13,854 nucleotides of DNA from Chthoniobacter sp. (lineage in GTDB: Bacteria; Verrucomicrobiota; Verrucomicrobiia; Chthoniobacterales; Chthoniobacteraceae), in NCBI GenBank assembly GCA_025351065.1, contig JANXWQ010000288.1, forward strand, positions 1 to 13,854, written 5' to 3'. Below, in pieces: positions 1 through 6,626 of the stretch (positions are counted from its first letter, which is position 1; each line of letters starts with the position of its first letter). The position numbers and the translations under genes were made by a program. The notes beneath the pieces were generated by a model, which was not told where the DNA came from, made no database searches, and worked only from the letters and a program-made list of their open reading frames with translations.

Positions 1-259
1 CGAGCCAGTCGAGCGCGGCGCGCATGGGCGCGGCGGCGAGCTCGATCTCGTGGATGCGCCCGCGCCGCTTGCGGCGGATGAGCCCGGCGCGTTCGAGCAC
101 CCGCAGGTGCCGCGACACCGCCGGCGCGGAGACGCGGAACGGGCTGGCGATCTCGCCGACCGGCGCGCAGCCGCGCATCAGCCCGCGCAGGATGCGCCGC
201 CGCGTGGGATCGGCGAGCGCGGCGAAAACGGTGTCGAGGGAAATAGAACGCTTAACCAT
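1..259 (-). CDS. ArsR-family winged-helix transcriptional regulator (3' end outside window)
   Basis: The 86 visible residues start MVKRSISLDTVFAALADPTR and form an ArsR/SmtB-type winged helix. DPTRRRIL (residues 17-24) is the family's signature opening helix. EIASPFRVSAPAVSRHLRVL (36-55) is the helix-turn-helix, and ERAGLIRRKRRGRIHEIEL (56-74) is the basic wing. No metal-binding CxC motif is visible in the recognition helix, so this resembles the metal-independent SdpR-like branch often paired with START/AHSA1-domain proteins; that partner would lie outside the window. The ATG was chosen because a sigma70-like promoter ends about 7 nt upstream and the usual short N-terminal extension precedes the DPTRR helix. 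The gene is cut by the window edge, so neither its C-terminus nor its downstream partner can be judged. The family call is firm; the ligand is unknown. Confidence 0.9.
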   Translation of the reverse strand, partial: MVKRSISLDTVFAALADPTRRRILRGLMRGCAPVGEIASPFRVSAPAVSRHLRVLERAGLIRRKRRGRIHEIELAAAPMRAALDWL

Positions 260-267
260 TACGTTAA
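252..267. promoter_or_regulatory. possible ArsR autoregulatory operator (inverted repeat)
   Basis: TTAAC (252-256) and GTTAA (263-267) form a perfect 5-bp inverted repeat around a 6-bp AT-rich centre. It overlaps the end of the -10 box, the predicted transcription start and the start codon of the ArsR gene. That position suits self-repression. The arms are short, so the operator reading is an inference. Confidence 0.35.
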
Positions 268-296
268 ATATAAACGCAGTCCCGCGGCGCTGCCAA
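259..296 (-). promoter_or_regulatory. sigma70-like promoter of the ArsR gene, predicted leaderless
   Basis: On the minus strand TTGGCA (complement of 291-296) is followed by an 18-bp spacer and TATATT (complement of 267-272). Each hexamer matches the sigma70 consensus at 5 of 6 positions. Only 7 nt separate the -10 box from the ATG, so the transcript should start at or within a base of the start codon. No Shine-Dalgarno sequence is needed or seen. Confidence 0.6.
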
Positions 297-386
297 GCGA
301 AAAATGTTCCGTCATTGCCGAAGCGGCGGATTCCTGCCCATGCTGCGCGCATCAGCACCGGGCTTGGGCCTGCGCCGATTTTCTAG

Positions 387-539
387 ATGCCTTGGAGACG
401 CCTACCCACTGACCGGTCGCGCCGACGGAGATTTCACCGCCGGCTGTGGATCATCGCCGCCGTGCTGCTCGTGTTTGTCGTGGCCGCGCTGCTCATTTGG
501 ATTTTCACCGTTTGGAGCACGCCGCCGGAACCGGAATAG
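387..539 (+). CDS. small single-span membrane protein (50 aa), hypothetical
   Basis: A 50-codon frame starts MPWRRLPTDRSRRRRFHRRL, a very basic N-terminus. It continues with an uninterrupted hydrophobic stretch (about residues 21-44, LWIIAAVLLVFVVAALLIWI and onward) and a short acidic tail ending PPEPE. The positive N-terminus predicts an N-in, C-out single membrane helix. No Shine-Dalgarno sequence is evident, and a TAG directly precedes the ATG in frame. The hydrophobic run and the charge asymmetry are unlikely in a random frame, so I consider it probably real, but the family is not recognised. It sits between the ArsR gene and the secretin-like gene, and nothing visible ties it to either. 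Confidence 0.5.
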   Translation: MPWRRLPTDRSRRRRFHRRLWIIAAVLLVFVVAALLIWIFTVWSTPPEPE

Positions 540-579
540 CCGGCCGAGGGGCGTGCCGAAAGCCCCGCTGGCGGCCCGC

Positions 580-609
580 GGAAGGGGAAAAGGAGGAAGG
601 GGAAAAGGC
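580..609 (+). repeat. purine-rich tandem repeat, 2 x 15 bp
   Basis: GGAAGGGGAAAAGGA (580-594) is followed directly by GGAAGGGGAAAAGGC (595-609), a 14 of 15 match. It lies 50 bp upstream of the secretin-like gene, in an otherwise gene-free spacer (540-658). It may be a recent slippage duplication. It contains Shine-Dalgarno-like GGAGG but is too far upstream to serve the next start. Confidence 0.6.
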
Positions 610-658
610 TTCCATTTTGCGCCGAAAAATGGCAGGCCTTGCCCAATGACCTCCACTT

Positions 659-1927
659 ATGAAAACACTACATTCCATTCCATCCCTCGTCCTCCCAACC
701 GCCCTGGCCCTGGCCCTGGCCTTTACCCTGCTCGCGGCGCCGTCGGCGCACGCCGCCATTGAAGTGACCAACCCGCAGGTGGAAATCGAAGCGAAGTTCG
801 TGGAGATTTCTGGGGAAAGCATCCGCCAACTCGGGTTTGATCACGTCGGCGATTACAAGACCGTGATCTCCCACCTAGCGCAGGTACCGGGCGGGGTGAG
901 CCCGCAGGCGCTGGGCACTTTTCCGGTGACGCCGCCGGCGCATCTGCCGGCGACGGGTGACATTCTGATGAAGATTTCGCCCGAGGTGCTGCGCCTGCGG
1001 CCCGCCAGAAATCACACCCTCGAGAATCCGCGCGTCACCACCGCGAGCGGGCAGAAGGCGGCCACGCAGGTCTTGCGCGATCTGTCGCTGGTGTACACGC
1101 CGAAGGTCAGCTCGGATCGCTCGACCGTCACGATGGCGGTGACGCCGCTGACGGCCGAGTTCAACCCGTGGTCGGTGGATGTGTTTGGCACGGTGGCTTT
1201 CGGCCATGCGGACCGCAGCGTGACGAGGACGCACGATGTCATCGTGAAGGACACGCGCACCGTCGATCGCCCGATCACGGTGCGGGTGCCGTTCGACAAC
1301 GGCCAGCAGATCGTGGATCGCGAGGAAATCCGGCTGGTGCCGACGCGGGAAACGACGAAGCACACCGGGCAGGTGTCCGAGACGCGCACCTTCAACCGGC
1401 TGGGCGATGTGGCGGGCGGCGGCGGACTCCGGGTGAACTACATGCTCAATCCCCGCGTGGGTTTCAATGTGCGCGGCGAGGTGCTCGACGGAGAGTGCGA
1501 CCCGCTCGGGTTGGTGGCGGCGTCGATTTTCGGCGAGTATCCGTGCTGCTGGCCGGTCACGCCCACCTACTCGCTCGGCGGCGGCGTGCTCTTTCCCAGG
1601 GCGCGGGCGGTGCTGGATGTGGGCCTCGGTTTGAAAAAGCAGGTCACGCCGGATTTCTCGGTCTTTTCCGAGGCGCATCTCATCACCGATTTCGGTCGCA
1701 CGACCTTCGGCGAATTCAATGTGGGCGCGAGCTTTCCCCTCGGGCGAAAGACGACCGCGGCGGCGGAGACCGGCAGCTCGACCGCGACCGCAGAGCCCAG
1801 CGACCGGCCTCCCGCAGTGGGCGACATTCCCGTGCTCGCCCATGTTTTCCGCGAGCACGGCAAGCCGGCGGAAAAGGCCGACCTCGTCATCTTTGTCACG
1901 CCGCGGCTCGTGCAGCCTGGGGAGTGA
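659..1927 (+). CDS. exported secretin-like (GspD/PilQ-type) protein with a long barrel-like insert
   Basis: This 422-residue protein has a clear signal peptide: MKT, a hydrophobic core, then cleavage after SAHA, about residue 32. Secretin-type motifs follow. VEIEAKFVEISGESIRQLGF (41-60) and ENPRVTTASGQKAATQV (122-138) are typical of the secretin core, as is the TPKVSSDRSTVTMAVTPLTA region (148-167). GDIPVLAHVFREHGKPAEKA with LVIFVTPRLV (388-418) matches the usual secretin C-terminus. About 220 residues lie between residue 168 and GDIPVL. They include VPFDNGQQIV, a possible remnant of the usual DGQTVVLGG strand, then alternating beta-strand-like segments such as RVNYMLNPRVGFNVRGEV and PDFSVFSEAHLITDF that look like outer-membrane barrel strands. 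Four cysteines lie at 280-297. No N0/N1 domains are present and no other secretion genes are adjacent, so it is probably an orphan. Outer-membrane location is inferred. Confidence 0.7.
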   Translation: MKTLHSIPSLVLPTALALALAFTLLAAPSAHAAIEVTNPQVEIEAKFVEISGESIRQLGFDHVGDYKTVISHLAQVPGGVSPQALGTFPVTPPAHLPATGDILMKISPEVLRLRPARNHTLENPRVTTASGQKAATQVLRDLSLVYTPKVSSDRSTVTMAVTPLTAEFNPWSVDVFGTVAFGHADRSVTRTHDVIVKDTRTVDRPITVRVPFDNGQQIVDREEIRLVPTRETTKHTGQVSETRTFNRLGDVAGGGGLRVNYMLNPRVGFNVRGEVLDGECDPLGLVAASIFGEYPCCWPVTPTYSLGGGVLFPRARAVLDVGLGLKKQVTPDFSVFSEAHLITDFGRTTFGEFNVGASFPLGRKTTAAAETGSSTATAEPSDRPPAVGDIPVLAHVFREHGKPAEKADLVIFVTPRLVQPGE

Positions 1928-1948
1928 GCGGCGGGGCGCTTCGCCGCT
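1927..1948 (+). other. short hairpin overlapping the stop codon of the secretin-like gene
   Basis: AGCGGCG (1927-1933) and CGCCGCT (1942-1948) can form a 7-bp GC stem with an 8-nt loop. There is no T-run after it, so it is not a standard intrinsic terminator. It may stabilise the 3' end or be chance in GC-rich DNA. Confidence 0.3.
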
Positions 1949-1983
1949 GGCGCGGGGGAAGTTTCGCGGGTTAGATTCGGAGC

Positions 1984-3417
1984 ATGAGCACTGCCCTTTC
2001 TTCCCGACTGCTGATCGACGGCGCGTGGACCGGCGCGGCGGAAAGCGCACCGGTTTTCAATCCCTACACCGGCGAGGAAATCGCGCGCGTGCCGCTCGGC
2101 GGGGCAGGGGAGATCGACCGCGCGCTGGCCGCGGCGCATGCGGCTTTTCCCAAAGTGCGCGGCCTCGCCGCGCACGAACGCGCCGCGCTGCTGCTGCGCG
2201 TCGCGGCGGGCATCGAGGCGCGGGCGGCGGATTTCGTGGCGACGATTGTGAGCGAGGCGGGCAAGCCCGTCGTGCTCGCCGAGGCCGAGGTCGCGCGCGC
2301 GGCGATGACTTTCACCGCGGCGGCGGAAGAGGCCCGCCGCGCCCACGGCGAGCTGCTGCCGATGGACGCCTTTCCCAGCGGGGACGGGCATCTCGGGCTG
2401 GCGCGGCGTTTTCCACTGGGCGTCATCGCGGCCATCACGCCGTTCAATTTTCCGCTGAATCTGGTCGCGCACAAAGTCGCGCCCGCGCTCGCCACCGGTA
2501 ACACGATGGTGGTGAAGCCCGCCGCAAAAACGCCGCTCACCGCGCTGCTGCTCGCCGAGGTTTTGCAGGCGGCGGGCGTGCCCGCGGGGCAGATGAATTT
2601 CGTGACGTGCTCAAATGAAAACGCCGCGCAGCTCGTGACCGATGCGCGGGTGAAAAAGGTGACCTTCACCGGCAGCCCCGCGGTGGGCTGGCGGCTGAAG
2701 GAGCTGTGCGGCAAAAAGCGCATCACCCTCGAACTCGGCGGCAACGCCGGCGTGATCGTGCATGGCGATGCCGACGTGGCGGCGGCGGTGCCGCTCATAG
2801 CGGCGGGCGCGTTTGGCTACGCCGGCCAGTCGTGCATCAGCGTGCAGCGCGTGGTGATTCATGCGTCGCGCTACGACGAAGTGCGCGCCGCGCTCGTCGC
2901 GCACATCGCCACGAACGTGCTGACCGGCGACCCGTGGGAGCGCACGACCGTAGTGGGGCCGATGATTACCGAACAGGCCCGGGATCAAGTGCGCGAGCGG
3001 ATCGCCGCCGCCCTGGCCGCCGGCGCGCGGCTCGTCTGCGGCGGCGAAATGCGCGGGCGCTGCCTGGAGGCCACGGTGCTGGAAAACGCCGGTGCCAGCC
3101 TCGCGATTTGCGCGGAAGAAGCCTTCGCGCCCGTGCTGACGCTGCACCGCTACGAAGATTTCGAGGAGGCGCTCGCGTTTGTGAATGCGTCCGACTTCGG
3201 CCTCCAGGCCGGCGTTTTCACCCGCGACCTCACACTCGCCCTGCGCGCCTATGATGCGCTGGAAGTGGGCGGTGTGCTCATCAATCAGGTGCCCACTTTC
3301 CGCGTGGAAAATATGCCCTACGGCGGGATTAAGGACTCCGGCTTTGGCCGCGAAGGCGTGCGCTACACGATGGAAGAAATGACTGAGCTGAAATCGCTCA
3401 TCATCAAGCGGACGTAG
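1984..3417 (+). CDS. NAD(P)-dependent aldehyde dehydrogenase
   Basis: This 477-residue protein is full length for the aldehyde dehydrogenase superfamily, which oxidises an aldehyde to the acid with NAD(P)+. Visible landmarks are ITPFNFPLNL (151-160, with the oxyanion-hole Asn155), VVKPAAKTP (176-184, cofactor-binding Lys178), the TFTGSPAVG turn (227-235), LELGGNAG with the general base Glu250, GQSCISVQRV with the catalytic Cys284, and EEAFAPV (378-384). The C-terminal NMPYGGIKDSGFGREGVRYT stretch resembles lactaldehyde- and sulfolactaldehyde-type enzymes more than betaine-aldehyde types; that assignment comes from memory of the family and is tentative. A GGAG lies just upstream of the ATG, one of the better ribosome-binding sites here. 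No signal peptide is seen, so it is cytoplasmic. The gene stands alone and its substrate is unknown. Confidence 0.92.
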   Translation: MSTALSSRLLIDGAWTGAAESAPVFNPYTGEEIARVPLGGAGEIDRALAAAHAAFPKVRGLAAHERAALLLRVAAGIEARAADFVATIVSEAGKPVVLAEAEVARAAMTFTAAAEEARRAHGELLPMDAFPSGDGHLGLARRFPLGVIAAITPFNFPLNLVAHKVAPALATGNTMVVKPAAKTPLTALLLAEVLQAAGVPAGQMNFVTCSNENAAQLVTDARVKKVTFTGSPAVGWRLKELCGKKRITLELGGNAGVIVHGDADVAAAVPLIAAGAFGYAGQSCISVQRVVIHASRYDEVRAALVAHIATNVLTGDPWERTTVVGPMITEQARDQVRERIAAALAAGARLVCGGEMRGRCLEATVLENAGASLAICAEEAFAPVLTLHRYEDFEEALAFVNASDFGLQAGVFTRDLTLALRAYDALEVGGVLINQVPTFRVENMPYGGIKDSGFGREGVRYTMEEMTELKSLIIKRT

Positions 3418-3442
3418 CCGGTGGCGACGGGGTTTGTTTTTT

Positions 3443-3526
3443 TAACCGGAGAGGCGCAGAGGGGCGCAGAGTGCCGTCAATAAACCCCTCTGCGCCCCTC
3501 CGCGTCCCCGGCGCCTCTGCGGTAAA
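3443..3526. repeat. GC-rich intergenic inverted-repeat element
   Basis: Two imperfectly mirrored arms run from TTTAACCGGAGAGGCGCAGA to its counterpart ending CGCCTCTGCGGTAAA. The core is a perfect 13-bp stem: GAGGGGCGCAGAG (3459-3471) pairs with CTCTGCGCCCCTC (3488-3500) across a 16-nt loop. The right arm holds an extra GC segment (about 3501-3511) that the left arm lacks. The unit fills the gap between the aldehyde dehydrogenase and PH-domain genes and may stop or protect the upstream transcript. It resembles the dispersed GAGGCGCAGAG-type repeats I recall from Verrucomicrobia genomes; copy number cannot be judged here. Confidence 0.75.
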
Positions 3527-3585
3527 TTTCTTTGGCAAGTCCGCGCATCTTGCACCCGTTGCCGCGGCTGCGTAGCCTCGCCGCC

Positions 3586-4023
3586 ATGTCTGAACAAACC
3601 ATCTGGCAGGGCCACTCGTCGCAGGTTAAAAACTTCTGGCCGTTCGTCGCGTGCGCGCTCGTGCTGCCGATCCCGTGGGCCATCTACCGCTGGCTCGAAG
3701 TGAAGACCACGACCTACAAACTCACCAGCGAGCGGCTCATTACCGAACGCGGCATTTTGAACAAAATCACCGATACCCTGGAGCTGTATCGCGTGCGCGA
3801 TTTGCAAACCACCCAGCCGTTTTGGACCCGCCTCTTCGGCCTGGAAAACGTGCATCTGCTCACCGCGGACACCTCCACCCCGAGCATCATCCTCGACTGC
3901 GTGCCCACCGCGCTCGGGCTGCCCGACAAATTCCGCGCGCAAGTCGAAGCCTGCCGCCTCGCCAAGCGCGTCCGCACCGTGGACCTCGAAGACGACCGCA
4001 GCGGCGACGGCGCCGCGCACTAA
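3586..4023 (+). CDS. membrane-anchored bacterial PH-domain protein (bPH2/DUF304-like)
   Basis: This 145-residue protein begins MSEQTIWQGHSSQVKNFWPF, with one hydrophobic segment at about residues 17-36. A small beta-rich bacterial pleckstrin-homology domain follows. TTYKLTSERLITERGILNK (42-60), ELYRVRDLQTTQPFWTRLFG (66-85) and NVHLLTADTSTPSIILDCVP (88-107) are the characteristic bPH2 strands. A start further upstream in the same frame would be a TTG preceding an arginine-rich stretch unlike the family, so I chose this ATG. Many YdbS/YdbT-type PH proteins carry two helices or repeated domains; this is a minimal single-domain version. Function is not established; membrane association is inferred. 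It ends 17 bp from the convergent pseudopilin gene. Confidence 0.8.
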   Translation: MSEQTIWQGHSSQVKNFWPFVACALVLPIPWAIYRWLEVKTTTYKLTSERLITERGILNKITDTLELYRVRDLQTTQPFWTRLFGLENVHLLTADTSTPSIILDCVPTALGLPDKFRAQVEACRLAKRVRTVDLEDDRSGDGAAH

Positions 4024-4040
4024 GCGGAAAGGCCCGGCCC

Positions 4041-4802
4041 TTAGTTCGGCTTGGCGCCGACGTAGGGGATAAAGGTGAACGCGGCGTTGATGCTCTTGAC
4101 CTTTTCATCCGTGGCCGCGGCCAGCTCAAAGTCGCTGCGTTTCATCGAGGCGATATGGCCGTCGCAGAAGACAAAGTTCGCCACGTTACTTTGATCTTTG
4201 TCCGGGTCGCCTTCGCCGAAGTAGGCGCGGAGCGACTTGGGCTGGCAGACGGAGTAACCTATTTCATTGGTCTCACCCATGAAGACCGTCCCGCTGGGAT
4301 ACTCAATGGCCGCCATGCTCAGGTAGGCATCCTTTTTATACAGGTAGTAATTCATGCCGTAACAAAACAGGAACTTGCCAGCAGAGGCTCCGGCATTGGC
4401 CGACAGCGGCACCGCCGGATTGATCCAGATGGATTTCTGGCCGGCCAGCGGCGGATTGGCCTTGCGATCCGTCAGCGATTTCTCGCCCAAGTACGGCGGC
4501 AGCCGGTTGAACCACGCCTCGGCCTGATCAATATAGATGTTAGCCCCGGACGACTGGCCGTCCGCGGGCAGGGTGTTGTTATTGTCCGCCAGCGATGCGG
4601 CGAGCGCCGCGCCCCACTGGCGGAGGTTGTTGATCGAAGTGGTCTGCTGCCCCTTGCGCGTCACGCCGCGAAAGGCGGGCAGGAGAAACGCCGCGAGGAT
4701 GGCGATGATGACGATGACCACGAGCAGCTCGATGAGGGTGAAACCCGCGCCCGGCTGACGGCCGCCGACGTTATCCCGAAGATTGGCGGGCGTGAAACGC
4801 AT
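4041..4802 (-). CDS. type II pseudopilin-like protein with prepilin signal and degenerate H-X9-DG motif
   Basis: This 253-residue protein has a class III (prepilin) signal: a 20-residue leader ending GGRQPGAG, then FTLIELLVVIVIIAILAAFL (21-40). A prepilin peptidase would cut after Gly20; Phe21 would be methylated, and Glu25 is the conserved +5 residue. Beyond the helix lies the soluble domain that planctomycete and verrucomicrobial proteins of this type carry, with NFVFCDGHIASM at 209-220. In the usual H-X9-DG motif a His precedes DG by nine residues; here that position is Gln204. The ATG at 4802 gives a normal leader length; an upstream in-frame ATG at 4865 would add 21 arginine-rich residues and is less likely. 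No other pilus or type II secretion genes are adjacent, as is common for these multi-copy genes. Parts of the gene are AT-richer than its surroundings (about 40% GC at 4321-4380). Confidence 0.88.
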   Translation of the reverse strand: MRFTPANLRDNVGGRQPGAGFTLIELLVVIVIIAILAAFLLPAFRGVTRKGQQTTSINNLRQWGAALAASLADNNNTLPADGQSSGANIYIDQAEAWFNRLPPYLGEKSLTDRKANPPLAGQKSIWINPAVPLSANAGASAGKFLFCYGMNYYLYKKDAYLSMAAIEYPSGTVFMGETNEIGYSVCQPKSLRAYFGEGDPDKDQSNVANFVFCDGHIASMKRSDFELAAATDEKVKSINAAFTFIPYVGAKPN

Positions 4803-5024
4803 GACCCATCTCAACCACGGGACAGCCCGCGCCACAACCGCAAAAAGCCGTCGGCGATGTAACAATCCGTTGTCCGTCCCGGTGCGTCACGACGGGATCG
4901 AAGGGCTGCCTGGCTGAGCGGGCGCGAAAGCTGCGCGCAGGTGCCGGACGACGCACGACTTCCCGCCGCCCAGCAGCCAAAAGCATTTGCCAACCCCGGC
5001 GCGCTCCCCATAGTCCGCGGCTCT
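4803..5024. other. divergent intergenic region (222 bp), presumed promoters
   Basis: This gap separates the start of the pseudopilin gene (-) from the start of the cyclophilin gene (+), so it must hold promoters for both. I could not find a convincing -35/-10 pair on either strand, and no repeat or RNA gene was recognised. Confidence 0.4.
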
Positions 5025-5525
5025 ATGAACGACATCCGCATCATCCTCCACACTTCCCGCGGCGACCTCGAAGGCACGCTCTTTGCCTCGAAAACGCCGA
5101 TGACCGCCGCCAATTTCCTAAACCTCGCCCAGCGCGGTTTTTACAACGGGGTGAAATTTCACCGGGTCATCAAGGACTTCATGATCCAGGGCGGCGACCC
5201 CACGGGCACGGGCTCGGGCGGCCCCGGCTACAAGTTCGGCGATGAAATCCACCCTGCGCTCAAGCACACCAAGCCCGGCCTTTTTTCGATGGCCAATGCC
5301 GGCCCCGGCACCAATGGCAGCCAGTTTTTCATCACCCACGTCCCCACGCCGCATCTCGATGGCAAACACGCCGTCTTTGGCGAAGTGACCAAGGGCCAGA
5401 ACGTGGTGGACACCATCGCCGCGGGCGACACGATCAAGTCCGTCGAAATCCTCGACCCGACCGATGAGCTTTTCACCGCGCAAAAGGCGAACCTCGACAA
5501 GTGGAACGCGGTGCTCGCGAAGTAA
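5025..5525 (+). CDS. peptidyl-prolyl cis-trans isomerase, cyclophilin type
   Basis: This 166-residue protein is a complete small bacterial cyclophilin, which speeds cis-trans isomerisation of Xaa-Pro bonds in protein folding. The family core is intact: GVKFHRVIKDFMIQGGDPTG (42-61) with catalytic Arg47 and Gln55, NAGPGTNGSQFFITHVPTPH (91-110), and LDGKHAVFGEV (111-121). The residue before LDGKH is His110, where human CypA has Trp121; this is common in bacterial forms and usually goes with weaker cyclosporin binding. No signal peptide is seen, so it is cytoplasmic. The ATG was chosen because MNDIRIILHTSRGD begins the first beta-strand; a longer in-frame start adds a low-complexity extension. 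An intrinsic terminator follows closely, so it is probably monocistronic. Confidence 0.95.
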   Translation: MNDIRIILHTSRGDLEGTLFASKTPMTAANFLNLAQRGFYNGVKFHRVIKDFMIQGGDPTGTGSGGPGYKFGDEIHPALKHTKPGLFSMANAGPGTNGSQFFITHVPTPHLDGKHAVFGEVTKGQNVVDTIAAGDTIKSVEILDPTDELFTAQKANLDKWNAVLAK

Positions 5526-5545
5526 GAGCCCGCTGAGTTTTTCCG

Positions 5546-5580
5546 AGAGGCGCTGGTCGAAAGATCAGCGCCTCTTTTTT
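5546..5580 (+). terminator. Rho-independent terminator of the cyclophilin gene
   Basis: AGAGGCGCTG (5546-5555) pairs perfectly with CAGCGCCTCT (5566-5575). Inside this, GTC/GAT pairs close a GAAA tetraloop. A run of six T (5575-5580) follows directly. It starts 20 bp after the stop codon. On the opposite strand no T-run follows, so it should act only on the plus-strand gene. Confidence 0.9.
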
Positions 5581-5582
5581 GC

Positions 5583-6590
5583 CTAGAAAACCAGGGGCTC
5601 GCCCTCGGTCATAATGGTGATGCGCTCGGCGAGGCCGTGCTCGCGGGCGCAGGTGAGCAGGCGCTCGGGCGGCTCGTGGAGCGGTTCGTAGCTGAGGCGG
5701 AAGGTGCCGTAGTGCATCGGCACCATGCGCGCCGCGCCCAGCTCGACGAAGGCGCGCAGCGCCTCCTCCGGCGTCATGTGGACCTCGCGCCCGCTCGGCG
5801 GGTCGTAGGCACCGATGGGCAGAAGCGCCACGTCGATGGCGTGGCGCTCGCCGATTTCGCGGAAGCCCTCGAAGTACGCCGTGTCGCCGCAGTGGAAAAT
5901 GGTGCGCCCGGCGACCTCGATGACAAACCCGCCGAAACCGCGGTGCGAATCGTGCAGCACCCGCGCGCCCCAGTGGTGCGCGGGCGTGAGCGTGATCTTG
6001 GCCGGGCCGCACTGGTAGCTTTCCCAATAGTGCAGCTCATGCACGCTGCGAAAGCCGAGGTCATGCACGAGATTGCCGACCTCGAACGGCACGACGATCG
6101 GCTGATCCGCCGCCACGCCGCGCAGCGACTTGCGGTCGAGGTGGTCAAAGTGCGCATGCGTCACCAGCACGAGGTCGATGGCCGGCAGGTCGTCGAGATG
6201 CAGCCCCGGATGCCTCATGCGCTTGAAGACCTTCAGCCACTTCGCCCAGTTCGGATCGATCAGCAGATTCTGCTCGCGCGTCTGAATCAAAAACGTGGCG
6301 TGCCCGATCCAGGTGATGCCGATTTCGCCCTCCTTCAGCTCGGGAAAATTCGGCGGCGCGTGCCCGCCGGAGCGCGGCTCGAACATCGAGGGAATCAGCA
6401 CTTCGGTGAGAAAATTCCGCTTTTGCCAGCCGTTCCCCGGCCGCAGCCCGATCTTGCGCGCACCCGCCGCCGCCTTCGCTCCAGCGGCTTTCGCGGACTT
6501 TTGGATTTCCGCCTTCGGCTGGCGGTTGGGAAACGATTTCGGCACGGCTCGGAATTGTATCGGGCGCGGCGCGGCGCGCAAAGTTTTCAT
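5583..6590 (-). CDS. metallo-beta-lactamase-fold hydrolase, NAPE-PLD/RomA-like
   Basis: This 335-residue protein carries a complete dinuclear zinc MBL site: THAHFDHLD (144-152), His205/206 in TPAHHWGAR, Asp236 in FHCGDTAYF, and His293 in PMHYGTFRLS. The order and wording (HHWGAR, CGDTAYF, MHYGTF) match the NAPE-PLD-like branch, whose eukaryotic member is an N-acylphosphatidylethanolamine phospholipase D, and bacterial RomA-type proteins. The bacterial substrate is not established, so phospholipase activity is only a possibility. Residues 1-80 precede the catalytic domain and hold a Lys/Ala-rich stretch (29-46); there is no clear signal peptide or lipobox. The ATG at 6590 is preceded by a G-rich stretch. 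Longer frames further upstream run antisense through the neighbouring folate gene and were rejected. The gene is divergent from the cyclo-ligase gene, with only 36 bp between the starts. Confidence 0.87.
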   Translation of the reverse strand: MKTLRAAPRPIQFRAVPKSFPNRQPKAEIQKSAKAAGAKAAAGARKIGLRPGNGWQKRNFLTEVLIPSMFEPRSGGHAPPNFPELKEGEIGITWIGHATFLIQTREQNLLIDPNWAKWLKVFKRMRHPGLHLDDLPAIDLVLVTHAHFDHLDRKSLRGVAADQPIVVPFEVGNLVHDLGFRSVHELHYWESYQCGPAKITLTPAHHWGARVLHDSHRGFGGFVIEVAGRTIFHCGDTAYFEGFREIGERHAIDVALLPIGAYDPPSGREVHMTPEEALRAFVELGAARMVPMHYGTFRLSYEPLHEPPERLLTCAREHGLAERITIMTEGEPLVF

Positions 6591-6626
6591 GCACCCGCCC
6601 CCGCCCGCCGCGTGTAGCTTTGGCCT

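Noticed and set aside
304..762. An open frame crossing the small membrane protein and the start of the secretin-like gene
   Set aside because: Cys/Arg/Pro-rich translation with no recognisable domain; it overlaps two better-supported frames.
875..2050. A 391-codon minus-strand frame opposite the secretin-like gene
   Set aside because: The translation is Arg/His-rich without motifs, and the plus strand has a signal peptide and secretin motifs.
3443..3526. A CRISPR array or intrinsic terminator at the inverted repeat
   Set aside because: There are only two mirrored arms and no regularly spaced direct repeats with unique spacers; no T-run follows the stem.
3532..3585. An 18-residue upstream extension of the PH-domain protein from a TTG
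   Set aside because: It is arginine/leucine-rich, unlike the family, and partly follows the intergenic repeat; the ATG at 3586 begins a normal N-terminus.
4941..5024. A 28-residue upstream extension of the cyclophilin
   Set aside because: It has no signal-peptide character, and the first conserved strand begins right after the ATG at 5025.
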